Notes under the pieces: generated by a model | The model's database searches: none | Told to the model about the DNA's origin: nothing | What the model saw: only the letters and a program-made list of their open reading frames with translations | In this document: in pieces, positions 10,755 through 15,904 of the stretch | How the letters are laid out: every line of letters begins with the position of its first letter | How positions within the stretch are numbered: the first letter of the stretch is position 1 | Position numbers and translations under genes: made by a program | Assembly (NCBI GenBank): GCA_021782525.1 | Contig: JAJXUY010000012.1 | Location: 1-15,904, forward strand | Direction: 5' to 3' | Origin: Acidobacteriota bacterium | Lineage (GTDB): Bacteria; Acidobacteriota; Thermoanaerobaculia; Thermoanaerobaculales; Thermoanaerobaculaceae | DNA: 15,904 bases

Positions 10755-13165
10755 GGGCGACCCCTCTTTAGCTCGGGGTGCAAGTTGATCGTGTACGTCG
10801 GGCGGCCTCCGTCCCTCGCCTCGTTGACTCGGAGCCAGGCGAGCTGTTCCAGGGCGCCCACGGCCAGCCATACAGCCTCCGGGGTTTTCAGTCCGGCCCA
10901 GTGCGGGCGGTAGAGCTCCCGCACCGCCTGCCCATCGCGCACGTCGCCAGCTTCAATCTTGGCTGCGAGCAAACGAGCCCCCTCCGTGTCGCCGGCGAGC
11001 TCCCGGCGGTACACCTTTCTTGCGTGGTTTTCGAGGTACTCGCACCATGCCGCGGCGAGCCGTGCCGCGCTGGCGGGAATGCCGACGTGGTTACTGGCGG
11101 GTCCGCCCACGGTCTCGACCAGGTGAAGGATCAGCGCCAGCGACGGCATGAGCGAGCGATACTTCGCCAAGTGCGAGCAGAAGGCCGGTGTGCGCTGCAG
11201 CTCGGCGCTTCGCACGCGGGCCTCGAGTTCATCGCGCCAGAGATCGAACACCCCCTGTGCCTCGGCGTCGAAACACAGGCAGGGGACGCTGCCCGGGGTG
11301 CCATCCTGCACGGCGCCCACGGCGGCGGGGCTTAGGCGGTCGAGGGCGCGGTACACCGCGAACGCCCGCTCGCGCGCCAGCCGGTCAGGGCGCCCCCCGC
11401 TCCGGTGATATTCGGGCATGAAATCCGGCCATACAAAAACCTGGAAGCGCTGCAGCAACCCGTCGGCGCCTCCCTCATCCAGCGCCTCGGTGACGTAAGA
11501 GAGCAACCGCGCCGGCGGGATCGCCCCCAACACAGAGACGCAGAGCACCGGGATGCGGATCGTGCCGCGGCCGATGCGATCGACCGTATGGCTGTACTTC
11601 CCCTCCCAGGAGTCGAGAAAGAAATCGCGGTCGGACTCGTGCCCGGCCCGGTTGAACGAGGTCAGCCAGCCCCCGAGTTCATCTCTCTTGACGATGATCC
11701 CGCGGGGGTTTGCAACCAGGATTTCGCCGAGCTTTTCGATAGTGCTGTCCGAGGTCGAGTACCGCTTTTCGGCCGGCTCACACTCACGCAAGGCCTTCAT
11801 TAGCTCGGCGACAGCAGCGCGGTCAAAGTCACCTTTCACGCTCTTGAGCCTCGCCAGCTCGGACTGCAGCTTCATCCTTTCAACGTCGGCGGCCTCTTTC
11901 GCGCGGGAGAAGTCCTCGGCTGCTTCATCTTCAAGCGGCCGCAGTGGAGCGGTGGCCTCCCCGATCGCGTGCGTCTTGAGCATCCCCGGCGGCGCGACGA
12001 TTCCGCCCCAAAGGTTGGGGATTACAAACCACAGGTTTCGCGCACCCTCGGGCCGGATTGCGAGCGCGTGCCCAATCAAGGCGCCCGCAGTGACGAGCGC
12101 CGGAGCGGCCACCATTTCAAGCGGGATTGAAGCGCAGGCGGCAGCATCCACGAGCCAATCCCGCAGCGGGCTCGGAAGCAGCTCGGGCGGGAGAGTCGGA
12201 ACCGGCTCGGCGTCTGGCAGCGGTCGCCGTGGCGGCCAGACCTCGGATGCACTGGCGGGGTTGGCCGCGCGAGCTCTTGTAACCGTGGTGCCGTAGTAGC
12301 TGGCCCTCTTGAGTTCGTGCCCCCACTCGCGGCGCCGTGCCGTGAGAGCGTCAACAATTTCCTGGTCTAACCAACCGGCACGAACGAACACGTTCGCCAG
12401 TGCCATGTCGTACTCTGACGGCGATGGTAGGTCGGCGCGCTGCCCTTCCCACGTCAACCGTACCCGTGGATCACCGGCGAGCAAGCCCGCAAGTTTCGCG
12501 GGCACCTCTGCGTCCCGCGTCCAGGTGAACGTGGGCGCGGCGGCATCCTTTGGTTTGCTGGCCTCGGCCGTCTTTGCGGCGAGCAACTCCTCGATCCACC
12601 CGGGCGCATCGGCCACGGCGGCCAGGTCAAACGCCGGTTCCCACGGGCCGTACTCGACACGCAGTATGTGCCATGAGGGGGTCGTCACCAGGTACGAGCC
12701 GGGGCCGCGAACGTCCAGGTACGAGAGAAGCCTCACGGTGTTGATGATTTCAGCAACGCGCGACCGGTAGAGGAGATGTAGTCCACCACGGCCGGTGCGC
12801 TCTTGGATCGTCGCCGGCCAGGTGCGACCGTCGGCCTGCATCGCGGCCAGGTCGTCAACGTCAAAGAAGACGTAGCCCACCGGCGGTTCGATACCCAGGT
12901 TTGCGTTAGGCTCGTGATTCAGCCACCGCTCGACCGTCGAGGGGTCTCGCGTGAACCGCGTCAGACCGCCACCCATCACGCGGGTCAATGGATGCTTGGC
13001 AGCGTTCTTTCCGCAGTCCTCGCCGCACGAACACCCCCCCGTGATCGAGTTCGGGTAGTGGAGAACCCCGACCCGGCATCCAATGGCGGTGTAGGCCCGC
13101 ACCCAGTCGAGTTTTGCGGCGACGATTTCACGATCACACCGCACCGGTCGGGTAGCGGCGCTCAT
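10751..13165 (-). CDS. Primase-polymerase fused to a DUF3987 helicase-like domain (804 aa)
   Basis: The element's replication protein. Residues 15-190 are a prim-pol (bifunctional DNA primase/polymerase) domain: the zinc-knuckle region CSCGEDCGKNAAKHP (45-59), catalytic FFDVDD with D102 and D104, GRGGLHLLYR with H130, and the DVRGPGSYLVTTPS segment (151-164). Residues 250-300 form a helical linker domain. From about 325 on is a DUF3987-type ATPase: Walker A-like APPGMLKT (391-398), a charged coiled coil (410-470), Walker B-like IIVKRDELGGWL with D495 and E496, and VLGAIPPARL (545-554). The fused primase-helicase is typical of phage satellites, integrative plasmids and phages. The ATG at 13165 overlaps the upstream stop by ATGA and has GGTGGGG upstream; an extension to 13192 is rejected. 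Confidence 0.94.
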   Translation of the reverse strand: MSAATRPVRCDREIVAAKLDWVRAYTAIGCRVGVLHYPNSITGGCSCGEDCGKNAAKHPLTRVMGGGLTRFTRDPSTVERWLNHEPNANLGIEPPVGYVFFDVDDLAAMQADGRTWPATIQERTGRGGLHLLYRSRVAEIINTVRLLSYLDVRGPGSYLVTTPSWHILRVEYGPWEPAFDLAAVADAPGWIEELLAAKTAEASKPKDAAAPTFTWTRDAEVPAKLAGLLAGDPRVRLTWEGQRADLPSPSEYDMALANVFVRAGWLDQEIVDALTARRREWGHELKRASYYGTTVTRARAANPASASEVWPPRRPLPDAEPVPTLPPELLPSPLRDWLVDAAACASIPLEMVAAPALVTAGALIGHALAIRPEGARNLWFVIPNLWGGIVAPPGMLKTHAIGEATAPLRPLEDEAAEDFSRAKEAADVERMKLQSELARLKSVKGDFDRAAVAELMKALRECEPAEKRYSTSDSTIEKLGEILVANPRGIIVKRDELGGWLTSFNRAGHESDRDFFLDSWEGKYSHTVDRIGRGTIRIPVLCVSVLGAIPPARLLSYVTEALDEGGADGLLQRFQVFVWPDFMPEYHRSGGRPDRLARERAFAVYRALDRLSPAAVGAVQDGTPGSVPCLCFDAEAQGVFDLWRDELEARVRSAELQRTPAFCSHLAKYRSLMPSLALILHLVETVGGPASNHVGIPASAARLAAAWCEYLENHARKVYRRELAGDTEGARLLAAKIEAGDVRDGQAVRELYRPHWAGLKTPEAVWLAVGALEQLAWLRVNEARDGGRPTYTINLHPELKRGRP

Positions 13166-13359
13166 CGCCCCACCGCCAGCGCCGCGCGCCACAGCACCAC
13201 GGCCACGAGCGCGAGCACAACGACCAGCAGCGCGAGTCCGAGGGTGCCGACGCGGCTGCGCCGCACTTGCGATCGGGAGTATGAGAGCTTACGATGAAGG
13301 CGGTGGTGGTTCGTGGGGCGCCCTGCCAGGGGCGCTCTACTTGCGTCTGGCGGTCTCAT
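13162..13359 (-). CDS. Small single-span membrane protein (65 aa)
   Basis: The first 38 residues are basic and polar (HHRLHRKLSYSRSQVRRSRV), followed by one clear hydrophobic helix (LGLALLVVVLALVAVVLW, about residues 40-57) and a short tail. The positive N-terminus should stay in the cytoplasm, leaving the C-terminus outside. The ATG at 13359 follows the excisionase stop by 3 bp and its stop overlaps the primase start by ATGA, so the gene is coupled within the operon. Function is unknown. A membrane anchor for replication, a superinfection-exclusion protein or a holin-like peptide are all possible. The Shine-Dalgarno is weak, so it may be poorly translated. Confidence 0.6.
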   Translation of the reverse strand: MRPPDASRAPLAGRPTNHHRLHRKLSYSRSQVRRSRVGTLGLALLVVVLALVAVVLWRAALAVGR

Positions 13360-13362
13360 TGC

Positions 13363-13566
13363 TCACCGCCCCGCCGCGTCGACGTCATCGGCGAGCAGAT
13401 CGGCGACGGCCGCGGCCGGCACGAGGAGGGCGCGCCCAAGTCTGACGCTGCGCAGCCTTCCGTCGGCGATCAACTGGTACACGAACGCGCGGCTCAGGCC
13501 CGTGACCTTCGCCACTTCCGGGGGTCTGTAGGCTTTCCGTTCCAGGTTGCCCTGCTTCGTTTCCAT
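13363..13566 (-). CDS. Excisionase-type MerR-like helix-turn-helix protein (67 aa)
   Basis: A small DNA-binding protein with the excisionase-family helix-turn-helix: YRPPEVAKVTGLSRAFVYQL at residues 13-32, then IADGRLRSVRLGRALLVPAA, ending with a short helix. This fold recognises DNA near att sites and biases integrase toward excision. Its start ATG is set by a strong GGAGGTGG. It is the first gene of the minus-strand replication operon and diverges from the CGNR-type gene, so excision and replication would be switched on together. A purely transcriptional role at the 77-bp divergent region is an alternative, as many such proteins do both. Confidence 0.88.
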   Translation of the reverse strand: METKQGNLERKAYRPPEVAKVTGLSRAFVYQLIADGRLRSVRLGRALLVPAAAVADLLADDVDAAGR

Positions 13567-13605
13567 CGTCCACCTCCAACACCGGCAGGCTAAGTTGAAC
13601 CCCCC

Positions 13606-13634
13606 TTGCGTCCATAGACTCGTTGGATTACGAT
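13606..13634 (+). promoter_or_regulatory. Candidate promoter of the rightward CGNR/integrase operon
   Basis: TTGCGT (13606-13611) and TACGAT (13629-13634) are spaced 17 bases; the -10 matches four of six positions and the -35 three of six. Transcription would start near 13641, next to the ATG at 13644, giving an almost leaderless mRNA. It sits in the 77-bp region shared with the divergent excisionase gene, so the two operons may be co-regulated. Confidence 0.4.
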
Positions 13635-13643
13635 GACATTGCG

Positions 13644-14510
13644 ATGAGAATCCCTTCCGCTCGCCGGTTGTGGGAGGAAGTTGGGATCGCGACGCGCACG
13701 GGTGCGGTCGACCGTCCGCTCCCCGCCGCTGGCCTCCCCATTCCAGAGCGGATCAAGCTCGACCGCGACAACGACCGCCTGCTCTATTGGTGGAATGACG
13801 AGCGCCTCGTTCCCGTGCCGGAGGATCTCCTTACACGGTTCGTCAGGTTGGGCGAAACCCTCGACGGCAAGCCCCGGTCGCCGTTGCCGGAGGAGATCCT
13901 CGTATTCGTGAAAGCGTTCGGCCCCCTCAACGTCTGGGAAGTCCGGACCGAATGGGACCGGTTTCGAGACGCGCTTCCGCGCGGCTGCTACTTCGGCGAT
14001 CCCCTCGAGTTCTGGCGGTACTACATCGCCGCGATGCGGGACATCCTCGACATCGCCGCGCTGGCCCGCCAGCGGCAGCCCGTCCCGCTCCGCCTCTGGA
14101 AGCTGCTCTGCGCCCCGCCTCGCCGCCGTGCCGAGATCCCTGGACGCCTCCAAGGCATTGTCAACAAGTTCCTCCGTCTCGGGGAGGCATCGCCATCGCT
14201 TCTGTGGGACCCCACCGCCTCACGCGGGGCGAGCTGGAATCCCCGGCTCGTCATGGATTCAGGCGGGCTCTTTGGGAACCTCGCGCTGCAGCTTGCGACC
14301 GCCGTTGTCGGTGGTGGTGGATGGGCGGTCTGCAAGAGTTGCGGGCAGCGGTTTTGGATCGTAGCGGGCAAGCGGGGGCGCCGGCCCTTGTACTGCGACC
14401 GCCCCAGCTGTGGAAGGCGCGCCCGCTGGCGCGCAGCAGCAGCCGAAGCGTATCGCCGCCGCAAGCGGCAGGAAGGGAAAGACAATGGCAAAGCGCCGCG
14501 GGCACGGTGA
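13644..14510 (+). CDS. Protein with C-terminal CGNR-like zinc finger (288 aa)
   Basis: The C-terminus (residues 230-271) holds CKSCGQRFWIVAGKRGRRPL followed by YCDRPSCGRRARWR. The cysteines C230, C233, C251 and C256 and the trailing basic residues match the CGNR-type zinc finger found at the end of ABATE-family regulators. The N-terminal 220 residues are helical, Trp-rich (YWWNDERLVPVPE, LNVWEVRTEW) and unrecognised, in the position of an ABATE-type sensor domain. It is probably a DNA-binding regulator. The ATG at 13644 is preferred over the in-frame TTG at 13623 because a -10 box lies just upstream; neither has a Shine-Dalgarno. The gene overlaps the integrase start by 26 bp, so it may regulate integration. 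Confidence 0.78.
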   Translation: MRIPSARRLWEEVGIATRTGAVDRPLPAAGLPIPERIKLDRDNDRLLYWWNDERLVPVPEDLLTRFVRLGETLDGKPRSPLPEEILVFVKAFGPLNVWEVRTEWDRFRDALPRGCYFGDPLEFWRYYIAAMRDILDIAALARQRQPVPLRLWKLLCAPPRRRAEIPGRLQGIVNKFLRLGEASPSLLWDPTASRGASWNPRLVMDSGGLFGNLALQLATAVVGGGGWAVCKSCGQRFWIVAGKRGRRPLYCDRPSCGRRARWRAAAAEAYRRRKRQEGKDNGKAPRAR

Positions 14511-15693
14511 CGGTTCGATCCGCAAGCGGGCCGATGGGCGATGGGAAGCCCGATACACGACGGAAGACGGCAAGCGGCACTCGATCTTCGCCGCCACCAG
14601 GGCGAAGGTCGCATCTAAGATGCGCCGAGCCCTCACGCGGGACGAAGACGGTCTCCCCATCCCCGGCGAGGTGCTGACGGTGAAGCAGCACATGGCCGCG
14701 TGGTTGAGTAACGTCAAGCTGGAGGTCCGCTCTACCACCTGGAGCGCCTACGAGCGCCTGGTGCGCCTCCACATTGTCCCCACGCTTGGCAAGGTTCGCC
14801 TGGTCAAGCTCACACCCGATCACTTGCGTGATCTCTTCCGGGCGAAACTCGACGCTGGCCTCAGCCTCCGCACCGTGCAGTTCGTCCGCGTGCTCTTGAA
14901 ACTGGCGCTGGCGGATGCCCTGAAGGACGGCAAAGTTGCGCGCAACGTCGCATCGCTCACAAAGGCTCTGAAGGTGACGGATGACGTGAAGGGTCCGCGG
15001 CCGATGGAGACGCTGACGACCGAGCAGGCCAAGGCTTTGTTGAAAGTGGCCGAGGGCGATCCGCTTGAAGCGCTGTACGTCCTCGCCCTCACAACGGGGA
15101 TGCGACAGGGCGAGCTGCTCGCCCTCCGCTGGAGCGCGGTCAACTTCAAGAAGGGCACCCTCAGCGTGATGGGGACACTCCAACGTACGCCCGACGGGTT
15201 GCGAGTGATGAAGACAAAGACCGAGGCCGGGCGGCGCAAGATCCAGCTCACGACAGGCGCCATCGCCGCCCTCCGGCGACGGAAAGCGATCCAGGCGGAG
15301 GAGCGCCGCAAGTTCTCCGAGGTCTGGAGCGACACCGGGCTCGTCTTCACCAACGAACTAGGCCGCGGGATCGAGAAGCAGAACCTTATCCGCCGTAGCT
15401 TCTGGCCCCTCCTCCACCGCGCCGGCCTCGCCGTCGAGGTCAAAACGAAAGGTCATCGCAAGTATGGGAAGAAGGTGAAGGAGATCGAGGTCACGACCTA
15501 CCGCCCGGCGGTCACGTTCCACGGACTCAGGCACACGGCCGCAACCTTACTGCTTGAGCAGGGCACACACCCCGCCGTCGTGGCCGCGATGCTCGGGCAC
15601 ACGAAGACCAGCACCACGCTCAACATCTACTCGCACGTCACGCCCAGCGTCATGGGCGCGGCGAAGGACGCGATGCAGGAAATCCTCTCGTGA
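14485..15693 (+). CDS. int: Tyrosine-recombinase integrase (402 aa)
   Basis: A site-specific recombinase that catalyses integration and, with an excisionase, excision at tRNA-Phe. It has three parts. Residues 8-45 are an arm-binding (AP2-like) domain (GDGSIRKRADGRWEARYTTE). Residues 65-160 are the SAM-like core-binding domain. The catalytic domain follows from about 175 and shows the full set: R207 (TGMRQGELLALRW), K245 (KTKTEAGRR), H346 and R349 (FHGLRHTA), H372 (MLGHTKTSTT) and nucleophile Y382 (LNIYSHV). The start at 14485 has GGAAGGGA upstream and fits the domain boundary; an in-frame extension to 14410 is rejected. Its stop lies 97 bp from the tRNA repeat. A hairpin terminator follows. 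Confidence 0.97.
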   Translation: MAKRRGHGDGSIRKRADGRWEARYTTEDGKRHSIFAATRAKVASKMRRALTRDEDGLPIPGEVLTVKQHMAAWLSNVKLEVRSTTWSAYERLVRLHIVPTLGKVRLVKLTPDHLRDLFRAKLDAGLSLRTVQFVRVLLKLALADALKDGKVARNVASLTKALKVTDDVKGPRPMETLTTEQAKALLKVAEGDPLEALYVLALTTGMRQGELLALRWSAVNFKKGTLSVMGTLQRTPDGLRVMKTKTEAGRRKIQLTTGAIAALRRRKAIQAEERRKFSEVWSDTGLVFTNELGRGIEKQNLIRRSFWPLLHRAGLAVEVKTKGHRKYGKKVKEIEVTTYRPAVTFHGLRHTAATLLLEQGTHPAVVAAMLGHTKTSTTLNIYSHVTPSVMGAAKDAMQEILS

Positions 15694-15698
15694 AATCC

Positions 15699-15720
15699 TA
15701 AGGGGTCAAGTTAGGGGTCA
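15699..15720 (+). repeat. Integrase arm-type site pair, right end
   Basis: TAAGGGGTCA (15699-15708) and TTAGGGGTCA (15711-15720) are the same two 10-mers, with the same 12-bp spacing, as at 2778-2799. They begin a few bases after the integrase stop and about 110 bp before the attR core. Confidence 0.65.
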
Positions 15721-15728
15721 GACACCGA

Positions 15729-15758
15729 GCCGCTGAGATCATTCTCAGCGGCCCGTTT
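15729..15758 (+). terminator. Hairpin terminator of the integrase operon
   Basis: A perfect 10-bp stem (15729-15738 with 15743-15752) with a TCAT loop is followed by CCGTTT and further T-rich sequence. It is the clearest intrinsic terminator in the window and would end integrase transcription before the tRNA. Its inner stem also contains the TGAGA-N4-TCTCA palindrome seen at the left end, so it may have a second role in recombination. Confidence 0.65.
15734..15747. promoter_or_regulatory. TGAGA-N4-TCTCA palindrome, right end
   Basis: Same 5-bp arms and 4-base centre length as 2805-2818, 13 bp after the right arm-type pair. It is embedded in the terminator stem, so the match might partly reflect that hairpin. 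Confidence 0.4.
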
Positions 15759-15790
15759 CGTCTAACTCGTTTGTTTTGTAGCGGTTGAAT

Positions 15791-15835
15791 TGGTGCCCAG
15801 GGGCGGAATTGAACCGTCGACACCGTGATTTTCAG
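15791..15835 (-). repeat. attR: 45-bp direct repeat within the tRNA-Phe gene
   Basis: Identical over 45 bases to 2641-2685 and forms the 3' part of the intact tRNA-Phe gene, from the anticodon loop through CCA. At the insertion this part was donated by the element, while the 5' part is chromosomal. Identity ends exactly at the 5' edge of the anticodon loop. Confidence 0.95.
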
Positions 15836-15866
15836 TCACGTGCTCTACCAACTGAGCTACCTGGGC
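15791..15866 (-). tRNA. tRNA-Phe (GAA)
   Basis: A 76-nt cloverleaf folds on the minus strand: 7-bp acceptor stem (GCCCAGG with CCTGGGC), D arm GCTC-AGTTGGTA-GAGC, anticodon stem CGTGA/TCACG with loop CTGAAAA (anticodon GAA, phenylalanine), 5-base variable loop, T loop TTCAATT, discriminator A and encoded CCA. The T stem has one A-C mismatch at its second pair (GACGG with CCGCC), present also in the attL remnant. The gene was the insertion target and stays functional because the element restores its 3' half. Confidence 0.96.
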
Positions 15867-15880
15867 ACTTCCAAGCCGAA

Positions 15881-15886
15881 AGAGTA
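15881..15886 (-). promoter_or_regulatory. Likely -10 box of the tRNA-Phe gene
   Basis: TACTCT on the minus strand lies 14 bases before the first tRNA base, a suitable distance for transcription start near 15874. The -35 would fall at or beyond the window edge and cannot be judged. Confidence 0.35.
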
Positions 15887-15904
15887 TGCCGGTGGCGCCG
15901 CGGA

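Larger units (their letters stand above)
2641..15835. mobile_element. tRNA-Phe-integrated satellite-like element (about 13.15 kb)
   Basis: The element is delimited by identical 45-bp copies of the tRNA-Phe 3' part at 2641-2685 and 15791-15835, giving a 13,150-bp unit. It carries a tyrosine integrase at the tRNA end, an excisionase-like HTH gene, a primase-polymerase/helicase with a candidate iteron origin, a chain of small overlapping genes, a P27-type terminase small subunit, a tape-measure-like gene and a winged-helix regulator. It has no large terminase, portal, capsid or lysis gene and no conjugation gene. That set matches a helper-dependent phage satellite better than a full prophage or an integrative conjugative element. 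A decayed prophage is the alternative, but the intact ATGA-type gene junctions argue against recent deletions. Confidence 0.88.

Noticed and set aside
9967..10788. 273-codon plus-strand frame with KRGVPEVPK-like repeats
   Set aside because: It is antisense to four coupled minus-strand genes that have good ribosome-binding sites; the repeats are just the iterons read in another frame.
13162..13359. Holin assignment for the one-span protein
   Set aside because: A single hydrophobic helix with a basic N-terminus is not enough, and there is no endolysin gene anywhere in the element.
2641..15835. Integrative conjugative element (pSAM2-like)
   Set aside because: No FtsK/TraB-type translocase, relaxase or spread genes are present; TerS and the tape-measure-like protein point to a phage link.
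2641..15835. CRISPR array or insertion sequence inside the element
   Set aside because: No regularly spaced repeats of 25-40 bp and no transposase frame were seen; the repeats found are short iterons and att-arm sites.

Overview
This is a high-GC chromosomal segment, probably from an actinobacterium (a guess at Thermoleophilia-like is inference only). Supporting signs are the GC-rich wobble positions, frequent GTG starts, and host and element genes whose start codon lies where transcription should begin, about 6 nt after a -10 box. A mobile element of about 13.15 kb is inserted in it. Chromosomal genes at the left are the 5' part of a dipeptide/oligopeptide-type ABC transporter ATPase (1-421, minus), a KdsC-like HAD phosphatase (522-1109, plus) and the RNA ligase RtcB (1149-2588, plus). 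The right edge is an intact tRNA-Phe(GAA) gene (15791-15866, minus).

The element is bounded by identical 45-bp direct repeats (2641-2685 and 15791-15835). They are the 3' part of tRNA-Phe from the anticodon loop to the CCA end, so insertion used the anticodon loop and the element re-supplies the tRNA 3' half. A tyrosine integrase gene (14485-15693, plus) abuts the intact tRNA. Paired GGGGTCA-type arm sites and a TGAGA-N4-TCTCA palindrome occur in both ends. Before insertion, rtcB and the tRNA-Phe gene were convergent neighbours.

Inside, a short plus-strand arm (a protein with a C-terminal CGNR-like zinc finger, then the integrase) diverges from a long minus-strand series. Read right to left, this runs: excisionase-like HTH protein, one-span membrane protein, primase-polymerase/DUF3987 helicase, then a chain of small genes joined by 1-4 nt stop/start overlaps (zinc ribbons, a possible Sm-like barrel, unknowns) down to a coiled-coil protein ending at 7040. 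Six 9-bp iterons around an AT-rich core (10535-10695) look like a replication origin.

A separate promoter (6916-6944), with a palindrome on its -35 box, then drives P27-family terminase small subunit, three unknown small proteins and a 500-aa tape-measure-like protein. There is no large terminase, portal, capsid, protease or other tail gene. Next comes a winged-helix regulator with a leaderless promoter overlapped by a perfect 10-bp inverted repeat, and then two unknown genes at the left end (possible cargo).

The gene content fits a phage satellite: it integrates and replicates itself but would depend on a helper phage for capsid and packaging motor. TerS would redirect packaging, and a stand-alone tape-measure-like protein suggests interference with, or remodelling of, the helper tail. 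The latter is the most unusual feature of the window.
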